64,000 nt of DNA. It comes from Paenibacillus sp. HWE-109 (lineage in GTDB: Bacteria > Bacillota > Bacilli > Paenibacillales > NBRC-103111). A program made the translations under genes and the position numbers. Location of the stretch: NCBI RefSeq assembly GCF_022163125.1, contig NZ_CP091881.1, positions 3,906,001 through 3,970,000 on the forward strand, given 5' to 3'. This document shows, piece by piece, positions 17,578-26,372 of the stretch. How positions within the stretch are numbered: the stretch's first letter is position 1; each line of letters opens with the position of its first letter. Under the pieces are notes generated by a model. The model was not told the origin of the DNA. It saw only the letters and a list, made by a program, of their open reading frames with translations, and did no database searches.

Positions 17578-19062
17578 ATGGCTAAATTCAAAGCATATAC
17601 CACAGAGCAAGGTGAACTTCTACCTATCTATTTAAGCGAGTGGGTAACAGATGATCATGAAGTTAGACTTGTCAGCGACATCGTCGAGCAGTTAGACCTA
17701 TCTGCCATTACTAACAAATACTCCAAGCGTGGAGAAGAAGCCTATCATCCTGCCATGCTGCTCAAACTGTGGTTCTATGGGTATGCGACAGGCGTCTTCA
17801 CGTCTAGGAAACTTCAAATAGCTACGAAAGAAAGCATTCCTTTTCGCTGGTTATGTGGCGGATACCTGCCAGATTTTCGTACGCTGAGTGACTTTCGGAA
17901 GAACCACCTGGATACCCTTCCAGGTTTATTCAAACAAGTCATACAAATCGCTATGGAACTGGGCTATATCTCGCTCGGGCATGTGAGCATTGACGGTTCT
18001 AAAATAAAGGCAAGCGCCTCTAAACATAAATCGATGTCACGTGAGCGTATGCAAAAACGCCTCGTTCAATTGGAAGACGAAGTCCGGCAAGCATTGGAGT
18101 ATTCTGCTACCGAGGAAATGTTGGAGGAACCCCATCCGACGAGTCCTTCCCTATCGTTGGAGGAACGCTATGCCCGCATCGCGCAAATAAAATCTGCGCT
18201 GGAGAATTTGGAAGAACAGCGGCCAGCGGAACAGGCCGAATCTCCTCAGAGCGATCAATTTAATTTTACCGATGCCGACTCTCGCATCATGAGCACGCGG
18301 AACCAAGGTGTCATTCAAGGCTACAATCCACAAATTGCCGTAGACAGCGATCATGGCTTCATCGTTGGACTTCAAATGAGTAACCAAACAACCGATCAAC
18401 AGCAGTTTGAAAACGTGCTTCATTCCATGAAAACAATGACAGGAGATAGGCCTCAGAAGCTGAGTGCTGATGCAGGGTATTTTAGTGCGTCCAACATTGC
18501 AGCGGCGCTGGAGGCTGAAGTGGATGCCTACATTGCTGCCGATCGCGAAAACAAAAAAAAGAATAATGCCTACGACAAGACCAACTTCACTTATGTACCT
18601 GAGCTAGATTATTATCTCTGCCCTGCTGGCAAAGAGCTTACACGGAAACGAACCGTGCATGCGAATGATGCAGATAAGCCAACGACTTGGGTTTATGAAT
18701 GCAGCGTCTGTAGCGAATGTCCTTTTCGAGACGAGTGTGTAAAAAGTAAAACAGGGAAGCGTTCCATCACACGTAGCGAGCATGATCCCCTGCGAGAGGA
18801 AATGCGAACGAAAGTGCAAAGTGATGAGGGAACAGCCGTTTACCGAATGCGTAAGGCGATCGTTGAACCGATATGGGGGCAGTTGAAGGAGGTTCAAGGA
18901 TTTCGTCAATTCCATTTGCGGGGCGAGGATAAAGTATCTGGGGAGTTCATACTGCTCTCTCTAAGCCACAACATCCGCAAATTGCATGCGGCGAAGTATC
19001 CCAAACCAGCCACTTTGTACAAACGGGAGAGGTCTGCCCGTAAACAAAGAGTGGCTGGATGA
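17578..19062 (+). CDS. IS1182 family transposase
   Basis: A 494-residue DDE transposase. The N-terminal domain (RLVSDIVEQLDLSAI, HPAMLLKLWFYGYATGVFTS, FRTLSDFRKNH) is that of IS1182/IS5-like enzymes. The catalytic acids are readable as D in SIDGSKIKA (about 140), D in SADAGYFS (about 300) and E in IVEPIWGQLKEVQGF (about 430). A CxxC zinc-knuckle-like segment (CSVCSECPFRDEC) lies between the last two, typical of the group. Full length, no frameshift. ATG at 17578 follows GGATG-type Shine-Dalgarno sequence. Confidence 0.95.
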   Translation: MAKFKAYTTEQGELLPIYLSEWVTDDHEVRLVSDIVEQLDLSAITNKYSKRGEEAYHPAMLLKLWFYGYATGVFTSRKLQIATKESIPFRWLCGGYLPDFRTLSDFRKNHLDTLPGLFKQVIQIAMELGYISLGHVSIDGSKIKASASKHKSMSRERMQKRLVQLEDEVRQALEYSATEEMLEEPHPTSPSLSLEERYARIAQIKSALENLEEQRPAEQAESPQSDQFNFTDADSRIMSTRNQGVIQGYNPQIAVDSDHGFIVGLQMSNQTTDQQQFENVLHSMKTMTGDRPQKLSADAGYFSASNIAAALEAEVDAYIAADRENKKKNNAYDKTNFTYVPELDYYLCPAGKELTRKRTVHANDADKPTTWVYECSVCSECPFRDECVKSKTGKRSITRSEHDPLREEMRTKVQSDEGTAVYRMRKAIVEPIWGQLKEVQGFRQFHLRGEDKVSGEFILLSLSHNIRKLHAAKYPKPATLYKRERSARKQRVAG

Positions 19063-19123
19063 GAGGGAGTAGGCTACGGAAAAACCAGATTGAATAGGGA
19101 AAAGCTACAAAGCTACACATAAA

Positions 19124-19163
19124 GAGCACTCATCGTTCAGTTTCACGATGGAGTGCTCTTTTA
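19124..19163 (+). terminator. Terminator at the 3' end of the insertion sequence
   Basis: GAGCACTC ... GAGTGCTC arms with an inner ATCGT/ACGAT stem, followed by a T-rich tail. It lies inside the element just before its right inverted repeat. Confidence 0.8.
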
Positions 19164-19264
19164 ATTCTTTTCGTCGGACAGACTCCTAGAGACTTTTATC
19201 AGCATTCAATCACTACTTTTGAAGCAAATAGAAGCCCCGAAAGACTCCTATTTTTCTCCAGAAA

Positions 19265-19624
19265 TTACTCCACTGTCACATGAGCCAAAATGTTAACAAG
19301 TTGCCCAAATGGATCCCTCACGTAGAATCGCCGAACGCCCCATACTTCATCAACCGGTCCGTATTCAATCGAGAATCCCGCATTCACCATGCGCTCTAAA
19401 GCAGTATCAACATCATCTACTTCAATAGAAAGATCCGGTGTCGCCGTATCGGAGCCACCCTGAGAAGCAAAACTGATCTGGATATTCATTTCCTCCGAAG
19501 AGCCGTATGTCGCAATCCAGCCATGATCCATCTGGATATCAAGCCCAAGAATATCTTGATAGAAACGTTTGGCAGCAGCAATATCATGCGTATGCACATT
19601 GGTCACAATGCGTTTAACCTTCAT
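19265..19624 (-). CDS. VOC superfamily protein (glyoxalase/bleomycin-resistance fold)
   Basis: A 119-residue metal-dependent VOC-fold protein. It has paired beta-alpha-beta-beta-beta modules: KRIVTNVHTHDIAAAKRFYQ with LGLDI, and DLSIEVDDVDTALERMVNAG with VRRFYVRDPFGQLVNIL. The terminal DPFGxxxNI motif is typical of small stand-alone VOC proteins. The substrate is not predictable. ATG at 19624 has GGAG 7 bases upstream. It is the third gene of a short minus-strand cluster after an SDR and a membrane protein. Confidence 0.85.
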   Translation of the reverse strand: MKVKRIVTNVHTHDIAAAKRFYQDILGLDIQMDHGWIATYGSSEEMNIQISFASQGGSDTATPDLSIEVDDVDTALERMVNAGFSIEYGPVDEVWGVRRFYVRDPFGQLVNILAHVTVE

Positions 19625-19653
19625 AGAGGATCTCCTTTATAGGCCCGTTATTA

Positions 19654-20163
19654 TTAAACCGTTTTATCTACAAAAGCAACCTGATTCTGCTCAGCAAACT
19701 TCTTCAACCGTTGCGCCATCGCCGCTACATCAAAACGATTCAGCATTTGCGTATATACCCAGCGCGGTGATTTACCATTCAGATCAATGATAACTTGTCC
19801 CTTGGAATAAACGATTTCTTTAATATTCTCGGGTGTCAAGATAAGTTCTCTCGCCAGCCCGCGCTTCGAAAGGCTTGTCTTACTGACTTTCAAATAAGGA
19901 CGTCGCACGAAATAAATAAACAAGCCAACGATCAAGTAGCTGCAAGTCGTGTACCAATACATTTTGTCACCGTCTGTTTTCGTTAAAGTTGCTAATAGAA
20001 AGAGCGAAACCAAGACGAAAAATGCGGCCAAAATAATACTTCTCCCCTTGAATACTACAGCTCGATCAGGGTCTGTTGAAATCGGAGCTATCCCTTTTTT
20101 GGATCGATCTTTGTTAATTTTTTTAGCATTTTTGCTGACCATTCGTTCCCACTTGCGAGACAT
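19654..20163 (-). CDS. Two-helix membrane protein of unknown function
   Basis: A 169-residue protein with a basic N-terminus (SRKWERMVSKNAKKINKDRS), two adjacent hydrophobic segments (roughly residues 43-62 and 70-88), and a soluble C-terminal half with alternating strands resembling a small PH-like domain. Family not recognised. The ATG at 20163 (GGAG 8 bases upstream) is preferred to a GTG three codons earlier that overlaps the Shine-Dalgarno sequence. It lies 29 bases before the VOC gene and 39 after the SDR gene. Confidence 0.75.
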   Translation of the reverse strand: MSRKWERMVSKNAKKINKDRSKKGIAPISTDPDRAVVFKGRSIILAAFFVLVSLFLLATLTKTDGDKMYWYTTCSYLIVGLFIYFVRRPYLKVSKTSLSKRGLARELILTPENIKEIVYSKGQVIIDLNGKSPRWVYTQMLNRFDVAAMAQRLKKFAEQNQVAFVDKTV

Positions 20164-20202
20164 CCATTTCACTCCTCAGGTTAATAACACTTTTGCTTGT
20201 CT

Positions 20203-21048
20203 TCATTTCAATAATCGAGTGAGCACGCCTTCATACCACTTCCATGGCAAAAGCTGCCTTGCCCAAAGCCCCGCCTTGACTCCGCGACCAATGGCATAGC
20301 GCAGCTTGGGACGTGGATTGTCCACGATCCAGGCGATCTTGTCAGCTACTTCTTGGGGATCAGGCGCTGAGGCCGAGACTTTATGCGAGTAGTCCAGCAT
20401 CTTGCTTAGCCTTAGCCAGTAAGGGGACTCCTCTGTCGTGTGAATGGACTCGAACCCTTTTCGCCATATATCCGTGTTATAAGCTCCAGGTTCGACAAGC
20501 ACGACCCGTACGCCAAAAGGCTTCATCTCCAAGCGAAGTGACTCACTAAAACCCTCGATTGCAAATTTCGATGTGCTGTATGGCGCATAGCCCGGAAAAG
20601 CGGACAGCCCGCTTACACTGCTCACATTAACGATGCATCCTGATTGCTGCTTGCGCATATGGGGAAGCACAGCCTGCGATGCGGCTATGCTGCCGAACAC
20701 ATTCGTCTCCAACTGCGCTCTCCAAGCATGCATCGGCACATCTTCCACATAACCGCCAACAGCAAAGCCTGCATTGTTAATAAGCACATCGATTCTTCCA
20801 TACTTACTTATGATAGCAGAAACCGCTTGTTCAATCGAGTCGTGTTTCGTGACATCCAGCGCTACCACATCTAATTCACTTTGAACACCTGCCTGCTTGG
20901 CACGTTCAAGCAACTGATCTTTTTTGCCCAGATCACGCATAGAGGCGATTACCTGGAACCCTTTCTGCGCTAATGTGATGGCAGTAAGCAGCCCAAACCC
21001 ACTTGAAGCTCCTGTCACCAAGGCAGTTGGTTTTGTATTTTTATGCAT
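20203..21048 (-). CDS. Short-chain dehydrogenase/reductase (SDR)
   Basis: A 281-residue NAD(P)-dependent oxidoreductase. Cofactor motif TGASSGFG is at about residues 13-20, NNAG near 91, the catalytic serine in VSSVSG, and YxxxK in YSTSKFA. The classical SDR layout with the PGAYNTD segment after the active site suggests an alcohol or carbonyl substrate. ATG at 21048 has GGGGGC just upstream. Probably first gene of the SDR / membrane protein / VOC cluster. Confidence 0.92.
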   Translation of the reverse strand: MHKNTKPTALVTGASSGFGLLTAITLAQKGFQVIASMRDLGKKDQLLERAKQAGVQSELDVVALDVTKHDSIEQAVSAIISKYGRIDVLINNAGFAVGGYVEDVPMHAWRAQLETNVFGSIAASQAVLPHMRKQQSGCIVNVSSVSGLSAFPGYAPYSTSKFAIEGFSESLRLEMKPFGVRVVLVEPGAYNTDIWRKGFESIHTTEESPYWLRLSKMLDYSHKVSASAPDPQEVADKIAWIVDNPRPKLRYAIGRGVKAGLWARQLLPWKWYEGVLTRLLK

Positions 21049-21131
21049 AATTGCCCCCTAGTTCCTCGCGCTTTCCTTCATAATCCCATATTCATTACAG
21101 AATGTCGATATAGAGAGAACGTTTAAATACA

Positions 21132-21158
21132 AAGAAAAGAAGCCCAAGAACGGGCTCC
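21132..21158 (-). terminator. Terminator after the beta-helix protein gene
   Basis: GAGCCC-loop-GGGCTT stem on the minus strand followed by CTTTTCTTTG, 14 bases after the stop codon at 21172. Confidence 0.7.
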
Positions 21159-21171
21159 TCCTATTCACTGC

Positions 21172-22974
21172 TTATTTATTCACATTTGAATTGTAAAGAT
21201 TCCCGCCGCCTGTTCGGGTATCATTCTGGGCTGTCGTACCTGTTGCTGCGCTTGTGGCATAAACAACGTACCCCGCGGAGTTATCCAAATTAACTGTATT
21301 ATGATCAAAGGAGTTGTTTGTGCCCGTTACGTAATCCGTCCCGTGTGTCCTAACCTGAAACGCATCTACGACATTCGTATTTCCGTTGCGGTAGCCTTGA
21401 TTATAACGAACTATCGTATTGACACCTTTTACATCAATGAAGCTGTCTGCGCTGTTCGCGCCACTGATGCCAGTACCGTTAAAAGTACAATACTCGATAA
21501 TCGTACCACTTGCGCCTTCTTTGACATCAATATGCTCAGCTGTTATACCACCATTGAAATTCGTATGGCTAATCACATTGCCTGTGACGACATGTTCATA
21601 ATTGGAGCTCGAATCCGACCCGACATAAGCGCCTTCGCCATAGCCTGCTTGATATTTTCCTGTGTCATAAATAAGGGAGTACTCCAACGTATTATAGGAG
21701 CTTCCATCACGGAAATGAACACCTTCGTCCCCCACATTGTGGACTTTTACATTATTCAGCAGATTCCTATTGCCATTATCGATAATAATCCCTTTTTGAG
21801 CTGTATTCACATCCATATCACGCAATTGCCAATAATCTCCCGTGAGATGAATGCCATAGGAACCATCGTTGACACCTGCCCCTTTGAGTACAGCAGGATT
21901 GGCAGCATCGCAGCTTTTCAGAATGATCGGACTGGCAGCAGTACCGTTTTTGTCGGAGAAAAACAGCCCCTGTCCACCTGGATCCCCACTTGTTGCGCGA
22001 TCCCCATAATAAGTACCTGGAGCAATCGAAATGACCGTGCCGGCGGAAGCATTTTTCATTGCATTTTGAATAGCCGTAGTGGAATTCAGTGCATTCGTGC
22101 AGCCATTTGGCGTTGACCCTGCCAACGTCGTGGCTGTGATGGTGCTGCTTTGTGCGGAAGCATTGCCTGCGGCATCCTTCGCTTTGATATAGTAACTGTA
22201 TGTGGTGGAAGATGATAACCCTGTATCCATGGCGGAAATGCCGGCAACACTTGTGATCAACGTGCCGTTCCGATACACCTCATACCCTGTCACAGCCACA
22301 TTGTCCGTAGAAGCGTTCCAGTTGATATTAATTTGACTGCTCGATGCGGCTGTTCCCGTTACACCTGTCGGCGCAGTTGGTGACTGCGTATCTCCCGGAC
22401 TTCCTCCTCCGCTGACAACAACCAATTGCGGTTTATTAACCGCATTCTCCTTGCTGTTTAGCGTCGTGTATTTCCCAACACTTTCCTGCAGGGCAAATGA
22501 AACCGTATGATCGCTTCCAGCTTCAGCGGCCACGTAAGAGGTCACATCAATTTCATTATACGTGTTGGTTGTATTGATCGAGACACTTCCTGCCGAGCTG
22601 CCAACTGCTGGTTTATTCGTCCAGATCAGTCCGGACTGCGTCCAGCTATCCGTCGTCTGATAGGCGGAAAGGACTGTCGTTGAGGAGGCACTTCCATACA
22701 CGCGTAATTTTGCGCTTGTCACACCGCTTATGCCCGCCAGATCAAATTTGAGAAAAGCATATCGGCTGGCGGAGGCATCATTTTTCACAAAAAGCGATGT
22801 CGCTGTTCCAAAATTTGTTGATGGATTGCTCTGGTAGACGTAGGTATCGTCCGAAGGACTAAGCATCGAGGTCGCAGCAGCTCCTGCAAGAACCGGCAAA
22901 GTCGTCACCATTAACGTTGAAATCAACCCTATCGTCCACACTTTGCTGCTCAGACGCTTCAAAGGCTTAAACAT
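21172..22974 (-). CDS. Secreted CBM96/FN3 right-handed beta-helix polysaccharide-active protein
   Basis: A 600-residue exported protein. A signal peptide (about 1-32, ending AGAAA) leads into a DNRLRE/CBM96-like domain (about 34-190; DDTYVYQSNPSTNFGT, FLKFDL), then a fibronectin type III domain (about 205-285), then a parallel beta-helix (about 290-600). The beta-helix opens with AIQNAMKNASAGTVISIAPG and contains VGDEGVHFRDGSSYN and EHIDVKEGASG, typical of pectate-lyase-like folds. It is probably a lyase or glycosidase on an acidic or plant polysaccharide; the exact family is not resolved. ATG at 22974 (GAGAGG 9 bases upstream) is chosen over upstream ATGs without proper spacing. A catabolite-repression-like site lies upstream and an AraC regulator precedes it. 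Confidence 0.8.
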   Translation of the reverse strand: MFKPLKRLSSKVWTIGLISTLMVTTLPVLAGAAATSMLSPSDDTYVYQSNPSTNFGTATSLFVKNDASASRYAFLKFDLAGISGVTSAKLRVYGSASSTTVLSAYQTTDSWTQSGLIWTNKPAVGSSAGSVSINTTNTYNEIDVTSYVAAEAGSDHTVSFALQESVGKYTTLNSKENAVNKPQLVVVSGGGSPGDTQSPTAPTGVTGTAASSSQININWNASTDNVAVTGYEVYRNGTLITSVAGISAMDTGLSSSTTYSYYIKAKDAAGNASAQSSTITATTLAGSTPNGCTNALNSTTAIQNAMKNASAGTVISIAPGTYYGDRATSGDPGGQGLFFSDKNGTAASPIILKSCDAANPAVLKGAGVNDGSYGIHLTGDYWQLRDMDVNTAQKGIIIDNGNRNLLNNVKVHNVGDEGVHFRDGSSYNTLEYSLIYDTGKYQAGYGEGAYVGSDSSSNYEHVVTGNVISHTNFNGGITAEHIDVKEGASGTIIEYCTFNGTGISGANSADSFIDVKGVNTIVRYNQGYRNGNTNVVDAFQVRTHGTDYVTGTNNSFDHNTVNLDNSAGYVVYATSAATGTTAQNDTRTGGGNLYNSNVNK

Positions 22975-22997
22975 AATTATCATCCTCTCGTCTTTTT

Positions 22998-23023
22998 TGA
23001 TTGCGCTTACAATGATAAGTATA
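22998..23023 (-). promoter_or_regulatory. Candidate -10 and cre-like site upstream of the beta-helix gene
   Basis: On the minus strand TATACT (23018-23023) is followed 6 bases later by TGTAAGCGCAATCA (22998-23011), which fits the relaxed catabolite-responsive-element pattern TGNAANCGNWNNCA. A site just downstream of the -10 would suit roadblock repression by CcpA. No good -35 is seen. Confidence 0.5.
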
Positions 23024-23085
23024 AGAGATCCATTCACTTCCATGTACCAGTCTATTGTTCAGAATTTGCATTGTGTTGCGGTCTT

Positions 23086-23931
23086 TCACACCTGAAGCCG
23101 ATAGGCTATGGGAGTCATCCCGAGAATAGATTTAAAAACACGACAGAAATAAGAAGCATTCAGAAAACCAACCTCTTGTGCGATGAAGCCCGCTGTTTTG
23201 GTCGTAGTTTCGAGAAGCAAACAAGCTTCCTTAAGTCTCCGGGAAATAATAAATTCCGTAATCGTGCTTCCCGTGGATTCCCGAAATACATGTGACAAAT
23301 AGAAGGTAGACAAGTGCAAATCCTCCGACATTTGAGTCAAATCAAACTTCTCCTTATAGTGAAGCTCAATCCAATCAATCATTTGCAAAGCCGTATGAGA
23401 ATAACGCGGGCTAGGCTTGCTCAGCATCCTGTTGTACAGTTCGTTTTCGTAAGGCTCCAGCAGTTGCAGAATCGCTAACAAACACAAAATAAACGACTCC
23501 TGATGTCTCGATACAGGTAATTGGGTCAGCTTCTGATGCAATCGCTCCAGCGGTCCAACGATGCCGAGCATTTGCTGCACGACTTGGCTCCGCAAGGGCT
23601 GCTTCCATAAAATGTGCAGCCATTTGCGCATTCCGTTAAAAGGCGTCAGTCCAGCATCCAGCAAATAGGGATCAAACATTAGCACAGAACGGACGAAGGG
23701 TCCCTGTACGACAATACGATGCATCTGAAAGGGTTGAAATACAAGCAACGTGCCTGGCTGGATATCAAAGAGCTGCTTATTCACTTCCACCTGGCCACTC
23801 CCTTCATACACATAGAGGAACTCCATGCATGAATGAGCATGATGAATTTCCCATATTGGTTTCGGGCTTGCTTTATGATGGTTCAAGTGAAAGGGCTCTT
23901 TCCTGACATCTACGTTTGTGCTTAACTTCAC
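23086..23931 (-). CDS. AraC family transcriptional regulator with cupin sensor
   Basis: A 281-residue regulator. The N-terminal half is a cupin-like ligand domain (IHHAHSCMEFLYVYEGSGQV, then IQPGTLLVFQPFQMHRI). The C-terminal 100 residues are an AraC double helix-turn-helix (LTQMSEDLHLSTFYLSHVFR, then AGFIAQEVGFLNASYFCRVF). GTG at 23931 is the start, with GGAGGG 7 bases upstream. The next gene on the same strand, 111 bases on, is the secreted beta-helix enzyme, so this regulator probably senses its sugar product and activates it. Confidence 0.92.
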   Translation of the reverse strand: MKLSTNVDVRKEPFHLNHHKASPKPIWEIHHAHSCMEFLYVYEGSGQVEVNKQLFDIQPGTLLVFQPFQMHRIVVQGPFVRSVLMFDPYLLDAGLTPFNGMRKWLHILWKQPLRSQVVQQMLGIVGPLERLHQKLTQLPVSRHQESFILCLLAILQLLEPYENELYNRMLSKPSPRYSHTALQMIDWIELHYKEKFDLTQMSEDLHLSTFYLSHVFRESTGSTITEFIISRRLKEACLLLETTTKTAGFIAQEVGFLNASYFCRVFKSILGMTPIAYRLQV

Positions 23932-24216
23932 TAGCTATCCCTCCAGACATGGAATTGTTTGGAAAACAATATCATAGGAAGGCAAGAAATAATTGTAGAA
24001 ATCCAAGGATCATCTGTGTTTTTCCAATAATGTGGCATAACCCCTTCCCAACCCGCATATCTTCTATAGTTGCTTATTGCTGAAAGCGAGATGAAAGTTT
24101 TGCAGAAACATCCACATGACCACGTGAAGGGAAGCTGATTTCGTATTCTTACATTAGAAAAAATCCATTCAATTGAGGCACACTGCCTGAATCCGCAAGA
24201 TGCTATTATTATTCGA

Positions 24217-24630
24217 TTGCTTGTTGAAGGAATTGAAGCGCATGACATCGTTTATTTGAAAAAAAGCGCTTTGGATGCAGCTAAGCAGTTGTTGACCGTG
24301 ACCGATTCTTTGGGGGCCAGAAAGCAAATACAGATATCAAAAAGATGTGTGGAATTGTTCCAGCTTGCCTTGGATCAAACCAAGTATATCGTGAACTATG
24401 ACGAACATCCTGCCAAACATATGACGACCGATTTGCGTGAAAGCGATGATCTCATCAAGGTTGGCATCCGTGATTTCGTGGCTAACCGCAGTTTGATTAC
24501 CGAAATGGATTCTGTTCGGTTGAGAACCATTTACATGCGGCTTCGCCGATTAGCCGTTGTCTTCTCCACACCCGAACTGACGTATTTAACGACTGTTAAA
24601 TTGGAAGTCAAACATCTCGCTCTCGTATAG
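24217..24630 (+). CDS. Hypothetical protein, possibly 5'-damaged
   Basis: A predicted 137-residue, mainly helical protein (LVEGIEAHDIVYLKKSALDA...), family not recognised. The TTG at 24217 has no convincing ribosome binding site. The same frame stays open and protein-like further upstream (LEKIHSIEAHCLNPQDAIII) to an in-frame TGA at 24136, and an ATG at 24091 precedes that stop in the same frame. So either the true start is a non-standard codon after the AAGGGA at about 24127, or the gene carries a nonsense mutation. A bidirectional hairpin follows 18 bases after the stop codon, supporting a real transcription unit. Confidence 0.45.
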   Translation: MLVEGIEAHDIVYLKKSALDAAKQLLTVTDSLGARKQIQISKRCVELFQLALDQTKYIVNYDEHPAKHMTTDLRESDDLIKVGIRDFVANRSLITEMDSVRLRTIYMRLRRLAVVFSTPELTYLTTVKLEVKHLALV

Positions 24631-24647
24631 CGATTTATGGAGATAAA

Positions 24648-24690
24648 AAGGCTATCCCCGTCTTTCCTTGTGAAAGAAAGGGATAGCCTT
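24648..24690. terminator. Bidirectional terminator between the hypothetical gene and nanK
   Basis: 11-base arms AAGGCTATCCC and GGGATAGCCTT with an inner CTTTC/GAAAG stem. On the minus strand the stem is followed by TTTTT, giving a clear terminator for the sialic-acid operon. Confidence 0.85.
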
Positions 24691-24698
24691 CGTTGTGA

Positions 24699-25670
24699 TC
24701 AGGCTGGGGATGGATATTCCCACACCTGCAGAGCAGCACCGATCATGCCGCTCCAATTGCCATGATAAGCCAGCTCCATGCGAACACCTTCGCGCATGGA
24801 TGGCATTGTTCTGCGAATTGCCTCGCTTCGGACGCCATTCATTAGACGATCTCCTGCTTCCGCAACTCCGCCGCCGATCACAATCAAATCGGGATTAAAG
24901 ATATGTATGAATGAAGCCACGGCAGCCCCTAGTGCTGCCATCGTTTCCTCCATGACCTTCGTTGCAAGCTTATCTCCCGCATGCCAGCGTTTAAACACCT
25001 CGCGGGAATCCACCTGCTCATCAGGACTTCCCTGCTCCGCCAGCAGCTCGCGCATACGCCGGGCAATATTCGTACCTGAAGCATACTGCTCGAGGCAGCC
25101 GATTCCTCCGCATAAACAAGGTACGCCATTGAAGTCTACACTTACGTGGCCAAGCTCACCGCCAGCGCCCCAACTGCCATGAACGAGCTGCCCGCCAACA
25201 ACGATAGCTCCGCCTACTCCAGTACCGAGCGCCAGACAAATGAAATACTGGGCACCACGGCCCGATCCTAAGTGCTTCTCTGTTATCGCAAGTACATTCA
25301 CATCGTTATCTACGAAAGTAGGAAGACCAAACTGCTGGCTGAGTAAGTTTCTTAATGGGGTTCCAGCATAACCGGGAATAATGTCAGAGGCTGATCGAAC
25401 TTGCCCTTTCTGCCAATCAATTTGCCCAGCGCTACCAACGCCAATGCCCTTATAGCGCAAACCCGGCTGCTTAATTTCAACTTCAGTCAACAATTGTTGC
25501 AGCGTCATCTGAACACGATCCACCGTTTTCACTTGGCCTGCGCCCGTAGGCATGCTCACATTATAGAGCACTTCACCTTTGGCGTTCACCACACCAGCAT
25601 TGATTTTGGTACCTCCAATATCTACGCCAATAGCATAATCGGAAGTGGGATCATATAAGGTTGACTCCAT
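24699..25670 (-). CDS. nanK: ROK family sugar kinase, probable N-acetylmannosamine kinase
   Basis: Phosphorylates a hexose or N-acetylhexosamine with ATP. The 323-residue ROK protein has the ATP-binding IGVDIGGTKINAGVV at the N-terminus, LGTGVGGAIVVGGQ, the active-site ENDVN-equivalent FVDNDVNV, and the zinc motif CLCGGIGCLEQYASG. The general ROK family includes glucokinases and repressors, but there is no DNA-binding domain, and the position after nanA and nanE points to ManNAc kinase. ATG at 25670 has GGAAGGGG 6 bases upstream and lies 13 bases after the nanE stop; an in-frame start eight codons earlier would overlap nanE. It ends the operon before a strong terminator. Confidence 0.82.
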   Translation of the reverse strand: MESTLYDPTSDYAIGVDIGGTKINAGVVNAKGEVLYNVSMPTGAGQVKTVDRVQMTLQQLLTEVEIKQPGLRYKGIGVGSAGQIDWQKGQVRSASDIIPGYAGTPLRNLLSQQFGLPTFVDNDVNVLAITEKHLGSGRGAQYFICLALGTGVGGAIVVGGQLVHGSWGAGGELGHVSVDFNGVPCLCGGIGCLEQYASGTNIARRMRELLAEQGSPDEQVDSREVFKRWHAGDKLATKVMEETMAALGAAVASFIHIFNPDLIVIGGGVAEAGDRLMNGVRSEAIRRTMPSMREGVRMELAYHGNWSGMIGAALQVWEYPSPA

Positions 25671-25683
25671 CGCTATCCCCTTC

Positions 25684-26370
25684 CTATCCCTCAAGCTTGT
25701 TCAACGCTTGAATATAACGCTCGGTAATTAGCTGGGGCCGAGAGATCGCACTGCCAACAACCACGTAAGTTGCTCCGCAGTTCATCGCTTTGACTGCCTC
25801 CTCCGGCGTCCAAATGCGCCCCTCAGCAACAACAGGCACATTCACGGTTTCGGCTAATTGCCGAATCAGCTCAAAGTCAGGCTCTTCCGCTTGCCGACTA
25901 TATGAGGTATAACCGGATAATGTCGTGCCGATATAATCAACGCCTAATGCCTCCGCTGCCACACCCTCTTCGAAGGTCGAAATATCGGCCATAACAGCGA
26001 CACCCATCTCATGCGCCCAAGCAATCAACGGCTTGACCGCTGCCAAGCGGCCTTCCCGATTCGTTACATCCAAGGCCACGATGTCTGCGCCAGCCATCAC
26101 AATTGCCTTCACCTCATCCAAAGTCGGCGTAATAAAAATCTCAGAGCCTTCGATATCTCGTTTAATGAGGCCGATGACAGGCACGTTCACCTCTTGTTTA
26201 ATCATGAGGATATCAGCTACACCATTGGTGCGAATCCCGATGGCGCCGACACCTACGGCTGCTCTGGCCATTTTGGCCATCGTGTCGCCGCCGTGAAGCG
26301 GCTCATGCGGCAGTGCCTGGCAGGATACAATCAGGCCTTTGGCCGGAAAGATTTCACGATAACTGGCCAT
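25684..26370 (-). CDS. nanE: N-acetylmannosamine-6-phosphate 2-epimerase
   Basis: Converts ManNAc-6-phosphate to GlcNAc-6-phosphate in sialic-acid breakdown. The 228-residue TIM barrel carries the family signatures GLIVSCQALPHEPLH, VIGLIKRD, VMADISTFEEG, GTTLSGYT, VVAEGR and VVVGSAISRP. The ATG at 26370 is only 2 bases after the nanA stop codon, with GGGATGA as Shine-Dalgarno, implying tight translational coupling. The downstream neighbour is the ROK kinase that would supply its substrate. Confidence 0.93.
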   Translation of the reverse strand: MASYREIFPAKGLIVSCQALPHEPLHGGDTMAKMARAAVGVGAIGIRTNGVADILMIKQEVNVPVIGLIKRDIEGSEIFITPTLDEVKAIVMAGADIVALDVTNREGRLAAVKPLIAWAHEMGVAVMADISTFEEGVAAEALGVDYIGTTLSGYTSYSRQAEEPDFELIRQLAETVNVPVVAEGRIWTPEEAVKAMNCGATYVVVGSAISRPQLITERYIQALNKLEG

Positions 26371-26372
26371 GA

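Larger units (their letters stand above)
17498..19185 (+). mobile_element. Complete IS1182-family insertion sequence (1688 bp)
   Basis: Contains one intact transposase gene. The ends are perfect 17-base inverted repeats (17498-17514, beginning GAGTCTGTCCG, and 19169-19185). They are flanked by a 4-base direct repeat CTAG (17494-17497 and 19186-19189). Removing the element and one CTAG restores the palindrome AGTCTCTAGAGACT, so the target was the centre of a palindrome. The uninterrupted gene and clean ends suggest recent, possibly active, insertion. Confidence 0.9.

Noticed and set aside
23931..24248. 105-codon minus-strand frame upstream of the AraC gene
   Set aside because: No ribosome binding site and cysteine-rich non-protein-like product; it overlaps the plus-strand hypothetical gene.
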